Positions 16,674-25,609 of a stretch of 45,235 nucleotides of DNA are shown piece after piece. The stretch comes from Chloroflexota bacterium. GTDB lineage: Bacteria; Chloroflexota; Anaerolineae; Aggregatilineales; J027. The position numbers were made by a program, and so were the translations under genes. Below the pieces are notes generated by a model that worked only from the letters and a program-made list of their open reading frames with translations, was not told the origin of the DNA and made no database searches. The number at the start of each line of letters is the position of its first letter. Position 1 is the first letter of the stretch. Location of the stretch: positions 92,702 through 137,936 of the forward strand of contig JABFGB010000014.1 in NCBI GenBank assembly GCA_013112715.1, given 5' to 3'.

Positions 16674-18410
16674 TTATGCCCCCATCATGCGCTTATTGTT
16701 GTGCAGCCTATCCCCAAACAGAGCCAGCAGCACGTTTAAGAAAGTCCGCGTCACAATCAGCGCGGTAAATAGGTTAATAATCAACCCCAAAGCCAACGTG
16801 ATGGCAAAACCTTGCACCGCGCTCGCCCCGAATGCTCTCCCAAAGAAGAACAGAATTGTACAGATCAACAGCGTTGAGAAGTTCGAGTCACGGATGGATG
16901 TCCACGCCCGCGAGAACCCTTGCTCAATCGCCCGCTCTAAGGGGCGACCCGCGCGGAGTTCTTCTTTCATACGCTCGAAAATCAGGATATTGCCGTCAAC
17001 CGCCGTCCCAATTGAAATCAGGAAGCCTGTAATCGCCGAGAGGGTCAGGGTTACGGGAATAGTCTTATATAGTGCGAAGTTGATGAGGCCAAACACGATC
17101 AGAGCCAAGTCTGCGGCGATACCCGGCACACGGTAGTAAATCAGCATAAACAACAATACCACCAATACACCAATCACCCCGGCACGCACCGAGCGATCAA
17201 TGGAAATTTGACCGAGTGTCGGGCCAACATTATCAAACGCCTCGACCTCTAGCGGTACGGGCAGCGCACCATATCGCAGTTGAGTCGCCAAGACACGGGC
17301 ACGTTCGCGGGAAAAATTACCTGTAATCTGTCCTTCACCTGTGGTAATTGCCTGTTCGATATTAGGTGCAGAAATCACCACGCCGTCCAGTACAATCGCC
17401 AACCGTTGACCGACATGGCTGCTGGTGAAATCACCAAAAATCTGATCACCTTCTTCATTTAGGGTGAAGCTGATTGTCCACTGGGAAAAATTCCCTGCGA
17501 CAGCCGCCGCATCTTTAAGACCCGCCCCGGTCATCACGGTGGTAAAAGCGGGGCCGCCGGGTTGACCATTGGTGCCGATGGGGAAACTACCATCGGGGCA
17601 CGGGCCGCGCTCCGTATTATCCTCTTGGGCAGGCGCTTCCGGTGTCGTGGTTGCTTCGGGTGTTACCTCGGCAGTGGGTTCAGCCGTCGGTTGTTCTGTT
17701 GGGGCTTCAGTGGGTTCAGGGGTCGCCTCAATCGTCGCCTCAGCGGTTGCCTGTTCTGTGGGTTCCGCCGTTGCCAATTCAGTGGGTTCAGGTGTTGGTG
17801 TCCCTTCACCACCTTGCGACAAACTGCTGCCACCACTCATATCCACCTTTCCAAATGGGCGTGGGTCAGGCGTTCTTTCTGTCGTGGGTTCGGTGGTGGG
17901 TTGCGCGTCGGGCGATAGGGGGGTTGGTGTCAACTGCTGATCTTGTTGAGGATTTTGTTGGCGTTCCTGCTCGATACGCTGCTGTTCGGTAGTAAGGATA
18001 CATGCACCCTCATCAATCGAAGTCGAGATGCCGGAAAAATCCACAAATTCCAGTAACCCAGTACCTTGCACAGTTTGCAGCGCCACGTCCCGGTCACTCA
18101 CCCCTGGTAATTCGACCAGAATGCGATCATTGCCCTGCAACTGAACGGTTGTTTCCGCCAAACCCAGCCCATTGACACGCCGTTCTACGATGTCACGGGC
18201 AACTTCCATATCTTCACTTTCATATTGATCGGGGTCGAGTGCGGCTTTGAGGAGTACCCGTGAGCCACCTTGCAAATCTAGCCCTTGCACTACTTCAAAA
18301 TCCCAGTCGGTATCCCCAACGTGGACACCGGGGCTATCGGGTAAGTCAATATAGGCGCATACCAGCGTAATTACGAGAATTACCGCCAGCCAATAACGGT
18401 ATCCTGTCAT
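16674..18410 (-). CDS. secD: Protein translocase subunit SecD with long P/T/E-rich insert
   Basis: 578 residues from the ATG at 18410 (AAGGA 9 bases upstream; the earlier ATG at 18419 abuts that site). TM1 is near residues 5-22. The P1 domain has GLDLQGGSRVLL and VNGLGLAETTVQLQG, and the C-terminal five-helix RND core has DNVGPTLG, TAVDGNILIFERMKEEL and SNFSTLLICT. An unusual low-complexity insert occupies about residues 142-272, built of TPEPTE/TAEPTE-like units, and is bounded by Cys137 and Cys271. The rest matches SecD well, so the gene is functional-looking. It is second in yajC-secD-secF. Confidence 0.97.
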   Translation of the reverse strand: MTGYRYWLAVILVITLVCAYIDLPDSPGVHVGDTDWDFEVVQGLDLQGGSRVLLKAALDPDQYESEDMEVARDIVERRVNGLGLAETTVQLQGNDRILVELPGVSDRDVALQTVQGTGLLEFVDFSGISTSIDEGACILTTEQQRIEQERQQNPQQDQQLTPTPLSPDAQPTTEPTTERTPDPRPFGKVDMSGGSSLSQGGEGTPTPEPTELATAEPTEQATAEATIEATPEPTEAPTEQPTAEPTAEVTPEATTTPEAPAQEDNTERGPCPDGSFPIGTNGQPGGPAFTTVMTGAGLKDAAAVAGNFSQWTISFTLNEEGDQIFGDFTSSHVGQRLAIVLDGVVISAPNIEQAITTGEGQITGNFSRERARVLATQLRYGALPVPLEVEAFDNVGPTLGQISIDRSVRAGVIGVLVVLLFMLIYYRVPGIAADLALIVFGLINFALYKTIPVTLTLSAITGFLISIGTAVDGNILIFERMKEELRAGRPLERAIEQGFSRAWTSIRDSNFSTLLICTILFFFGRAFGASAVQGFAITLALGLIINLFTALIVTRTFLNVLLALFGDRLHNNKRMMGA

Positions 18411-18553
18411 AAAAAGCATTCCTTAGTGCGTCTTCAAACGCGAGAAACGGACAACACAAATGTTACTTTAGCGGCGTGGAATGTTACCCCAAAACAAACC
18501 TGCCAACAAGGTTGCATGTCACCAAATTTCGACGCTGCATTTAAACGCGGCAG

Positions 18554-18880
18554 TTATTGCTTGGCCGTCGTGTCATCAAGACCGCGTGCCATGCGTATAT
18601 TATGAGCCAACATTTCCGGGTCAAATTTTTGATGCAGGGCTGCCGTCAAAATCTTGACTTCCACGCCTTCGGCAATCCGCAAAACGGCTGTACCAATATC
18701 ATCGTTCAATTCGACAACCGTCCCAATGATGCCACCGTAGGACACCACTTCATCGCCCACTTGGAGGGTTTGGACATACTGTTGATGTTTTTTGAAATCG
18801 CGCTGCTTGGGGAAAACGGCCAGTGACCAATAGCCCACAATGAAAATCAGGATGATGGTCGCTGAAAAAATGAATTCCAT
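18554..18880 (-). CDS. yajC: Preprotein translocase subunit YajC
   Basis: 108 residues from the ATG at 18880 (AGAGGAG upstream, rather long spacing; the frame is open further upstream to 18973 but those residues do not look like YajC). One N-terminal membrane helix (FIFSATIILIFIVGYWSL) is followed by PKQRDFKKHQQYVQTLQVGDEVVSYGGIIGTVVELND, the family signature. YajC associates with SecDF. A 143-base gap to secD includes no terminator, so all three genes probably form one transcript ending at 15672. Confidence 0.93.
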   Translation of the reverse strand: MEFIFSATIILIFIVGYWSLAVFPKQRDFKKHQQYVQTLQVGDEVVSYGGIIGTVVELNDDIGTAVLRIAEGVEVKILTAALHQKFDPEMLAHNIRMARGLDDTTAKQ

Positions 18881-19001
18881 TGTTTGTTTAGACTCCTCTT
18901 GTGAAAACTCCTCGTGAATTATAACGCAACCCATCTCGATTACTGCTAGATTTTGTGATACCATCGCACCCAAAATTCGTCTACATCATAGGGAAGTCTT
19001 T

Positions 19002-19733
19002 ATGCGCGTGGTAACAAACGAGGCGCTAATTCGGCGCAATCGTAGTCTGGCCCAAATCAGCCTTATTGTAGCCATTGGTGGCCTTGCTTTTAGTTTTTTG
19101 ATCAGTAATCGGATCGCGGGTGAGGAATCCGCCTTTACTCTCAACTGCCTCGTTTTCCCAATTTTGTTTGGGATAATCATATTTTCTGTCCGCATGGCAA
19201 ATCATTGGGTACGGGAACCCCTTGCATGGACTTCGATTCAAGAAGGTGTACGGGGTGTGACCAATCAGGGCGTGTTATATCATTTTATTTTCCCAGCCCG
19301 TCATGTTTTGATGATTCCGCAGGGCGTCTATGTCTTGTTCCCGCTGTTTCATGACCGTCCCATCATCGTTAAGGATGATAAATGGCGCATTCCGGGCGGA
19401 ATGTTAACCGCGCTCGTCAGTTTCATGCGCCAAGAAAATATCGGCAATCCCATCCGCGATGCTCAATCCGAAGCAGCCCAACTCCAAAAATATCTGGACA
19501 AGCATTTGCCCGACAGCGGCGTCACGGTGAATCCGGTCATTGTGTTTACCCATCCCAACGCACGGGCGGTTTTGGAAGGTGACCAGAGTGTTCCGGTAGT
19601 GTTTGTGAAATCCAAAGACAAAACTGAGCGCCTGACCCTGCAAGAATTTTTGAAAAATCAAAAAGAGGTCGGTCACACGAGTCTGTCCTCATCCCAAATC
19701 GAAGAACTCAACGAAGAACTGATTTACGCTTAG
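19002..19733 (+). CDS. Two-helix membrane protein with NERD-like C-terminal domain
   Basis: 243 residues. Two membrane helices lie near residues 17-36 and 46-64. The cytosolic part (VLYHFIFPARHVLMIPQGVYVLFPLF ... NPVIVFTHPNARAVLEG ... PVVFVKSKDKTERL) has the strand order of nuclease-related (NERD) domains. The usual acidic/Lys catalytic motif after the GVYV strand is replaced by FPLFHDRPIIVKDDKWR, so nuclease activity is doubtful. AGGGAAG lies 6 bases before the ATG. It is transcribed divergently from yajC and is followed by a glycosyltransferase gene 9 bases on. Confidence 0.7.
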   Translation: MRVVTNEALIRRNRSLAQISLIVAIGGLAFSFLISNRIAGEESAFTLNCLVFPILFGIIIFSVRMANHWVREPLAWTSIQEGVRGVTNQGVLYHFIFPARHVLMIPQGVYVLFPLFHDRPIIVKDDKWRIPGGMLTALVSFMRQENIGNPIRDAQSEAAQLQKYLDKHLPDSGVTVNPVIVFTHPNARAVLEGDQSVPVVFVKSKDKTERLTLQEFLKNQKEVGHTSLSSSQIEELNEELIYA

Positions 19734-19742
19734 TCAACGGGC

Positions 19743-21605
19743 ATGAATCCCTTGCGCTGGCAATTGGTTTCAGCGAGAGCAACCCTATGGCTTACCCTTG
19801 CTGGTTTGTTCCTCGTGGCGTTTGCACTGCGCGTTTACCGACTGGATGCGGTGGATTTGCGCGGTGACGAAGCCTATACGGTCATGCTTTGGACAGTTAC
19901 GCCGTTTAGCCAAGCATGGATGGAATTGGCCCGTGAGGAACCCCACCCAGTCGGCGCGTTTGTCCTCTATTGGGCATGGACGGGCTTGGTCGGGCATTCC
20001 GTTTTCGCGGTGAGGCTGTTATCGGTTTTGAGCAATCTCGTAGGCATGGCTGTATTTGTCACATTGGCACGGCGCTTCTTTAGGCGTTGGTTACTAGGGT
20101 TGGTGTTGGCCCTCTTATGGCTCATCAATCCTTTTTTTCTGTGGCACGCCCAAGATGCCCGTACCTACAGCGTGTTGAGTGGCCTTAGCCCTTTGTGTTT
20201 TTATCTCTTTTTGCGCCTCACCGATCATCCAGATACCCCTTTCTACAAATGGATTCCCTATATCGTATTCCAGACCCTGCTGCTCTATCTGCATTATTTT
20301 GAACTGCTGTGGTTAGTGGCACAGGGCCTCTATCTCCTCAGTCTCCGAGACCACGCCCTTTTGCGCCGTGCCCTCAAAGCATGGGCCATCATCGGTGTAT
20401 TGGCGATACCTGTCGCCGTCCAAGCCTATTATCTAGTCTTTGTCAGCCAGTTTCAAAGCACCATTGTCGAAGCCGATTGGCGGTTGTTGTTTTCAAATTT
20501 CTTGCCGACTTTGTTGTTCGGGGACAACACGATTTCACTGGCAGCGGGTATCCTATTGGCGGTCTTGATTTTGGGCGGTCTTGCCTACACAAGTATCAAG
20601 CAAAAGAGTCCTCATCTACGCCTTGTGTTTTTATGGGTTGTCGTCCCGCCCTTGCTGTTGTATCTCGTCTCCAAATGGACGAATCCTAACTTTCTGCCAC
20701 GCTACATGATAACGATTACCCCAGCCCTGCTGATTGCCATCGTCGCTGTCGTGGACAACCTACCCCCACCCAAATTTCGACCTTATCTGCTCTTAGGCGT
20801 CACGATGGGCTTATGTGTGGTTTCTTTGCACGAAATCAACGATTATTTTTTTAACGATCCCCCCAAGTCCCCTCGCTGGCACACGCTGGCGACCTATTTG
20901 GAATCCCGCACCACGCGCCACGATGTCATCATGAGTGGTTCGGCGGACCCCGCGCTAGATTATTATTACAGTGGCCCTGCTGATATTTACAATATTCCCA
21001 TCAGCAACGCCAACCCACTGGGTGAATTTACATGGTTAATTGAACATTACAGCGGTTTCTATTTACTTGCCAGTGACCGCACCAGTTTTGCCGACGCCTA
21101 TCTGCGTGAGCATACTCAAGCGATTTATGGCGATACCTACCCCGGCGTGGTGCAATATCGTCATTGGGTCGTGCCACCTACTGAAATTGAACATCCGCTG
21201 GCGATTCAATATGGGGATGTGGCGATTTTGCGTGGTTATACGGTGTTGGATGGGGCAGGGGACAGCATAATTATCTTGCTCTATTGGGAAGCCCTTCGCC
21301 AAACCTCCACCCAGCACAGTGTTTTGGTACATTTTGTGTCAGAGGTTGGCGAACCCGGCCCGCCCCCGACTGCGGTGTTAGATCACGGCATCGCTAATGC
21401 TATCATTTCAACGACGGCATGGCAATCCGGCGGCCTCTATCGTGATCCGGTAATTGTCCCGATAGACAATATCCCTCCCGGTCAATACACCCTCCGCATC
21501 GGCCTCTATGAAACCGACACTGGCATAAAACTGCCTATTGAAGATGCTGCCGCCGAATCTACCTATCAAGGCCGCTATCCCATCGGTGAAATCACCATCA
21601 GATAA
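19743..21605 (+). CDS. GT39/PMT_2-type membrane glycosyltransferase
   Basis: 620 residues. A polytopic GT-C enzyme expected to transfer a sugar from a polyprenyl-phosphate donor on the outer face of the membrane. The first luminal loop carries VDLRGDEAYT with the Asp-Glu pair needed for metal/donor handling, and EEPHP and HAQDARTYS follow. About 10 helices cover residues 15-360. The remaining 250 residues are extracytoplasmic and end in a beta domain (ILRGYTVLDG ... PPGQYTLRIGLYET). The acceptor is unknown. There is little ribosome site before the ATG; coupling to the upstream gene 9 bases away is likely. Confidence 0.88.
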   Translation: MNPLRWQLVSARATLWLTLAGLFLVAFALRVYRLDAVDLRGDEAYTVMLWTVTPFSQAWMELAREEPHPVGAFVLYWAWTGLVGHSVFAVRLLSVLSNLVGMAVFVTLARRFFRRWLLGLVLALLWLINPFFLWHAQDARTYSVLSGLSPLCFYLFLRLTDHPDTPFYKWIPYIVFQTLLLYLHYFELLWLVAQGLYLLSLRDHALLRRALKAWAIIGVLAIPVAVQAYYLVFVSQFQSTIVEADWRLLFSNFLPTLLFGDNTISLAAGILLAVLILGGLAYTSIKQKSPHLRLVFLWVVVPPLLLYLVSKWTNPNFLPRYMITITPALLIAIVAVVDNLPPPKFRPYLLLGVTMGLCVVSLHEINDYFFNDPPKSPRWHTLATYLESRTTRHDVIMSGSADPALDYYYSGPADIYNIPISNANPLGEFTWLIEHYSGFYLLASDRTSFADAYLREHTQAIYGDTYPGVVQYRHWVVPPTEIEHPLAIQYGDVAILRGYTVLDGAGDSIIILLYWEALRQTSTQHSVLVHFVSEVGEPGPPPTAVLDHGIANAIISTTAWQSGGLYRDPVIVPIDNIPPGQYTLRIGLYETDTGIKLPIEDAAAESTYQGRYPIGEITIR

Positions 21606-21608
21606 AAA

Positions 21609-21646
21609 ATAGCCCTCACTCCTATTATTCGAGCAAGGGATATTTT
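21609..21646 (+). terminator. Probable terminator after glycosyltransferase gene
   Basis: Imperfect stem ATAgCCCTcaCTC / GAGcaAGGGaTAT with a 9-base loop, followed by TTTT. It begins 3 bases after the stop codon. Confidence 0.6.
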
Positions 21647-21662
21647 GAAATCCTAGCTTCAG

Positions 21663-21683
21663 CGCGGTGGTTTTAACCCCGCG
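21663..21683. repeat. REP-like hairpin in convergent intergenic region
   Basis: CGCGG and CCGCG arms with inner GGTT/AACC pairing and a bulged T form a compact 21-base hairpin between the glycosyltransferase and SPFH genes. No T-run follows on either strand within 10 bases. No second copy is seen in the window. Confidence 0.5.
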
Positions 21684-21705
21684 AGTAGTGAAAGCATTTT
21701 TTATC

Positions 21706-22809
21706 TTACTGTCCGCCACGTAGTTCCTTAAGACGGGCCTCCCATTTTTCAACCAGTTTGTTATAGGCCGTCTCGCTGATCTTGCCCTGCGCCAACTGCA
21801 TATCGAGATTATCCAGCAGCGCCTGAATTTCTTCGGGGGTTTGTGGATTCGCGGGTGCGCCACCAGCAGCGGGGGCTTGTGCGGCGGCTGGTGGCTGCCC
21901 ACCACTGTTCTGCATCTTTTCCATCATTTGCTGCATCATCTGCATCATCATCATTTGCTGTTGATTTTGCATGGCCTGTTGCTGCGGATTCATGGCTCCC
22001 CCCAACTGCTGCCCGATGCCAAATCCGATGCCTGCCCCTGCCAGATCACCTGCTGTGCCGGGGTTATTGGCGGCGGCGCGGGCCACATCCAGTTGTTCCA
22101 TGCGGAAGAAGTCTTCTTTGTTGCCGACTAGATTCATCGCTTCTTCACGGCTGATCTGCTTACGCTGGAATGGCTTGGCCTCAAACGCCTTAATGCGCAT
22201 CCCAAGCGCCTTAAACCCTTCATTTAAAAGTGCCAGTGACGCGCCTTCCAATTGGGTCAGCATGGCGTTGGCTTCTTGCTCATTCTGTACTTTCAACTGG
22301 CTCAGAATTTGCGCCATCTCACCCAGCAGCAGGGTTTGAACCCGTTCCTTGATGTCATCCAAACGCAGCACGGGTTTTCCGACGGCGTACTGCTTCACAA
22401 AGCGTACTGGATCATCCACCCCAATATCTACCACGCCATTGCTCATCAACTGCATCACACCGATGCCCTGCGTCGTAAAAATGGTGACAGGGGGATTCGT
22501 ACCCCAGCGCACCTGTGGCAAATCTTTCAGGTTCACATAATAAACTTCAGCCGGGAAGGGATTTTTGCCATCCGTGACCTTGCCGATCAAATTCGATAAG
22601 AGGGGCAGGTTGGCGGTACTGAGGGTGTGCCGTCCGGGGCCAAGCGCATCCAATACCTGTCCTTGACTGACAAACACGGCGGCTTGGCTTTCCTGTACAA
22701 TACATTGTGACCCCATGCGGAAGTCACCAGCCCCAGCCTGTGGTTCGCGCCAGACGAGTTCTTCGTCTGCCACATTGGGGTGCTGAACAACATCAATAAT
22801 ACGTGCCAT
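21706..22809 (-). CDS. SPFH/band-7 protein with C-terminal SHOCT-like domain
   Basis: 367 residues, related to the YdjI/virion-core-like SPFH group. The SPFH domain spans about residues 20-235 (QCIVQESQAAVFVSQGQVLDALGPGRHTL ... VQTLLLGEMAQIL ... KALGMRIKAFEAK). A Gly/Ala linker (IGFGIGQQLGGAM) follows, then a Gln/Met-rich stretch near residues 275-305, an Ala/Pro linker, and a C-terminal short domain (IQALLDNLDMQLAQGKISETAYNKL) typical of SHOCT. There is no N-terminal membrane helix, so membrane contact would be peripheral. AAGGAG lies 11 bases before the ATG. It shares a unit with the upstream gene at 22856-23377, 46 bases away. Confidence 0.93.
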   Translation of the reverse strand: MARIIDVVQHPNVADEELVWREPQAGAGDFRMGSQCIVQESQAAVFVSQGQVLDALGPGRHTLSTANLPLLSNLIGKVTDGKNPFPAEVYYVNLKDLPQVRWGTNPPVTIFTTQGIGVMQLMSNGVVDIGVDDPVRFVKQYAVGKPVLRLDDIKERVQTLLLGEMAQILSQLKVQNEQEANAMLTQLEGASLALLNEGFKALGMRIKAFEAKPFQRKQISREEAMNLVGNKEDFFRMEQLDVARAAANNPGTAGDLAGAGIGFGIGQQLGGAMNPQQQAMQNQQQMMMMQMMQQMMEKMQNSGGQPPAAAQAPAAGGAPANPQTPEEIQALLDNLDMQLAQGKISETAYNKLVEKWEARLKELRGGQ

Positions 22810-22855
22810 CTCAAATTGCTCCTTACTTGCGAATAGTTACTGTGGTGCGAATTAT

Positions 22856-23377
22856 TTACGCGATGCCCTTGAGGATATCCTCACGCAAATCATAAGCGGC
22901 GTTGGCCTCTTGCATCAGGGTATCCAAATTGCTAATGGCTTGGCTAATCCCATCATTGCTGCTGACGGCTTTGCTCAATTGGTCGAGCGCCGCCCCGATA
23001 GATTCGACATAACGCAGCATCGCCTCATCAAAGGCATAGACATTTTCCAACTCGTCTCCCCCGATGCGCACCGCCGCGAAAAATCCTGAATAGCCGGGGG
23101 CGTCGGTGGAAATGCGATCAATCAAGGTCTGGAACTTGGTCTTGGCGCTTTTGGTTGCCGACATATACCCGATGCCACCCCCGCGAATCATATCGGTTTC
23201 GATGCTGGCAAGTTTGGCAATCAGGGGCTTCAATTGACCTGCCACATGGTCACGAATGAGGCGGTCAGCCGTGCGCCGCGAGGTCATTTCCATGTAGCCC
23301 GCAAATCCCGGTAATTTGCCTGCCAGCCATGTGAAACCCCGGCGGTCTTTGACAATACGCTGATAAAGGTCATCCAT
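22856..23377 (-). CDS. Uncharacterised helical protein paired with SPFH gene
   Basis: 173 residues, no signal or membrane segment. I do not recognise a named family. The sequence is nearly all helical with heptad-like spacing (ADRLIRDHVAGQLKPLIAKLASIETDMIR; LENVYAFDEAMLRYVESIGAALDQLSKAV), suggesting a four-helix bundle. AGGAG lies 10 bases before the ATG. It is upstream of, and probably cotranscribed with, the SPFH gene, which implies a joint role, perhaps in membrane or envelope stress; that is inference. Confidence 0.8.
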   Translation of the reverse strand: MDDLYQRIVKDRRGFTWLAGKLPGFAGYMEMTSRRTADRLIRDHVAGQLKPLIAKLASIETDMIRGGGIGYMSATKSAKTKFQTLIDRISTDAPGYSGFFAAVRIGGDELENVYAFDEAMLRYVESIGAALDQLSKAVSSNDGISQAISNLDTLMQEANAAYDLREDILKGIA

Positions 23378-23582
23378 TATGCTTTTGCTCCTGAAAATTT
23401 AGTGACTGTTGAATTTCACGGAAAGTCTAGCCAAATGGGTTTGTTCAATGATAAAAACAATGGCTACATTTTAGCATATTACAGGGTAGCCCATTCGACA
23501 ATCCAAAGAATTAGGGGCTTTCCCATAACCCAATCATTCCCGCATCAACAAGCGCGGTCATACTAAAGGGAGTTTTGTATCA

Positions 23583-25001
23583 ATGTCTCAGACTGTGCAG
23601 CAAGTGTTAGACCAATTAAATAATACGCTCTGGTTGGATGGCAAACGGGTAATCGTAGAGGCCAAAGCCTTTTCCAATGGCCCGATTGATGCCCTCATTC
23701 ATCTGGCGGTATTTGGCAGCGAAGAAGAAAAAGCCATTGCCCGCTGGCTGATTTGGGAATCGGCCCTCGAATTGGGCGTCTATCCCGCCAGTATTCATGA
23801 ACTGTATATGGCACGCGGACGGGGTGAAACACCCATCAATTTCACCGTTCCCGCCATGAACCTGCGTGCGATGACTTATGATCTGGCCCGCAGTGCTTTT
23901 GCTGCCGCCAATGCGCTCAAGGTCGGCGCAATGATTTTTGAAATCTCGCGTGGCGAAATGCAATACACCGCTCAACGTCCGGCTGAATATGTCGCGTGCC
24001 TTTTGGCAGCCGCGATTAAAGAGGGTTTTAGTGGCCCGGTCTATATTCAAGGTGACCATTTCCAAGTCAGCCATAAGAATTTCCTAAAAGACCCGCAGGC
24101 CGAAGTCCAGACCGTCAAGGATTTGTCGGTAGAAGCGATTACGGCAGGTTACTATAACATTGATATTGATACCAGCACCCTTGTAGATTTGAGCAAGGTC
24201 ACACTGGAAGAGCAGCAGTATTTGAATGCCCACCATTGCGCCGAAATTACGGCGTTTATCCGCGCAATCCAACCCGAAGGTGTCATGATCTCCCTCGGTG
24301 GCGAAATCGGCGAAGTTGGTGAGAAAAATTCGACAGTCGAAGAACTGCACGCCTTTATGTCGCTGTACCTCAAGGAAGTTGCCAAACTCGGTGATATGCC
24401 CGGTATCAGCAAAATCAGCGTCCAGACGGGCACGAGTCACGGCGGTGTGGTTCTCCCTGATGGCAGCATTGCCGATGTTTCGGTAGATTTCGGCACCCTC
24501 GAACGCCTTAGCCACGTGTCCCGTGCTGAATATGGCTTGGCGGGTGCAGTGCAGCACGGGGCGAGTACCCTACCCGAATCGGCATTTGGCAATTTTGCGA
24601 CCTCCACCGCCTGCGAAATCCACCTTGCGACGGGGTTCATGAATATGCTGTATGACCATGAAGCCTTCCCCGCCGACCTCAAAGCCGAAATGTACGCATG
24701 GGTGGACGCCAATCACGCCGAAAGTCGTGGCAAGCAGACCATTGAGCAGTTCCACTATAAGGAACGCAAACGTGCCATCGGCCCATTCAAACAAAAATTG
24801 TGGGACTTGGATGAATCCCTGCGGGCCACTTTCCGCGCCACATGGCAGGCTCGTTTCAGCTTCCTATTCCAGCAATTGAACGTTGGCAACACCCTCGATC
24901 TGGCAGCGAAACACACCACCCCCGTCCTCATTCACAAAACCCTCGCTGATTTCGGCGTGGCAGAGGTAATCGAGGAAGACGTGTCAGACCTCGCCGACTA
25001 A
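23583..25001 (+). CDS. Class II fructose-bisphosphate aldolase-like protein (long form)
   Basis: 472 residues, about 130 longer than standard FbaA. Zinc aldolase signatures are present: PVYIQGDHFQVS (zinc His in GDH), EIGEVGEKNS, SVQTGTSHGGVV (zinc His in GTSHGG) and GAVQHGASTLP (in standard enzymes, NIDTD-type motif region). The extra length is at the N-terminus (roughly residues 1-100) and in the C-terminal 120 residues (FPADLKAEMYAWVDANH ... EQFHYKERKRAIGPFKQKLWDLD). The substrate could be fructose 1,6-bisphosphate or another ketose phosphate. AAAGGGAG is about 13 bases before the ATG. It is a single-gene unit closed by a strong terminator. Confidence 0.88.
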   Translation: MSQTVQQVLDQLNNTLWLDGKRVIVEAKAFSNGPIDALIHLAVFGSEEEKAIARWLIWESALELGVYPASIHELYMARGRGETPINFTVPAMNLRAMTYDLARSAFAAANALKVGAMIFEISRGEMQYTAQRPAEYVACLLAAAIKEGFSGPVYIQGDHFQVSHKNFLKDPQAEVQTVKDLSVEAITAGYYNIDIDTSTLVDLSKVTLEEQQYLNAHHCAEITAFIRAIQPEGVMISLGGEIGEVGEKNSTVEELHAFMSLYLKEVAKLGDMPGISKISVQTGTSHGGVVLPDGSIADVSVDFGTLERLSHVSRAEYGLAGAVQHGASTLPESAFGNFATSTACEIHLATGFMNMLYDHEAFPADLKAEMYAWVDANHAESRGKQTIEQFHYKERKRAIGPFKQKLWDLDESLRATFRATWQARFSFLFQQLNVGNTLDLAAKHTTPVLIHKTLADFGVAEVIEEDVSDLAD

Positions 25002-25013
25002 GGGTATGCTTAT

Positions 25014-25045
25014 AAGGACAGGCCATTGGTCTGTCTTTATTTTTT
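25014..25045 (+). terminator. Intrinsic terminator after aldolase gene
   Basis: Stem AAGGACAG/CTGTCTTT with inner CCA/TGG pairing, followed by ATTTTTT. It lies 13 bases past the stop codon. Confidence 0.9.
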
Positions 25046-25069
25046 CCATATTCAAGGAACGACCCCAAC

Positions 25070-25609
25070 ATGGGTGCAAAAGAACAAGGCGCAGACACCA
25101 CCACTACCGCCAATCGCTGGCAAGTAGTGGCACGTACCCTGAATTTCATCACCTATCAGGGCGATTTACTATTGATGAAACGCGCCATGCACAAGCGCAT
25201 TTTCCCCGGCTTCTATAATGGAGTAGGGGGACATATCGAACGTGACGAAGACCCCTTGACCAGCGCCCGCCGCGAAATTTTGGAAGAAACGGGCTTGCAT
25301 ATCGCCCAATTACGATTTTGCGGCAGTACCCACATAGACGCGGGTCAATCCACAGGTATTATTTTATATATCTTTACGGGAGAGGCCGATTCACGTGAAG
25401 TCGTGGATTGTGAGGAAGGCACATTGGAATGGCTGCCACTCGCGCCACTGTTGGTAAGCTTACAAAATGGCACGAATCAACTGCCTTTGGTCGAAGATTT
25501 GCCGATTACCCTGCCGCGCATTTTTGGCAAGGACGCGCCGCCTCTGCCATTTTTCGCCCATGTCAGTTATGACAGTGCCGACCAGATTATTTTTCGTGTT
25601 GCTGAGTAA
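25070..25609 (+). CDS. Nudix hydrolase (MutT-like)
   Basis: 179 residues. The Nudix box is complete at residues 54-76: Gly54, Glu60, Arg68-Glu69, Glu72-Glu73, Gly75, matching GX5EX7REUXEEXGU. It is preceded by the usual LLMKRAMHKRIFPGFYNGVGG, so it binds Mg and cleaves a nucleoside-diphosphate-linked substrate. The overall arrangement (short N-terminal extension, a strand reading FITYQGDLLLMKR) is like 8-oxo-dGTPase relatives, but the substrate is not determinable. AAGGA lies about 12 bases before the ATG. Its stop codon directly abuts the stop of the convergent histidine kinase, with zero bases between. Confidence 0.95.
   Translation: MGAKEQGADTTTTANRWQVVARTLNFITYQGDLLLMKRAMHKRIFPGFYNGVGGHIERDEDPLTSARREILEETGLHIAQLRFCGSTHIDAGQSTGIILYIFTGEADSREVVDCEEGTLEWLPLAPLLVSLQNGTNQLPLVEDLPITLPRIFGKDAPPLPFFAHVSYDSADQIIFRVAE

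Noticed and set aside
17562..17992. Long plus-strand open frames rich in Gly, Ser and Val opposite the secD insert
   Set aside because: They are the antisense readings of the P/T/E codon repeats and have no start context.
18881..18973. Longer N-terminus of YajC
   Set aside because: The extra residues do not look like YajC and precede the membrane helix unusually; the ATG at 18880 matches family length.
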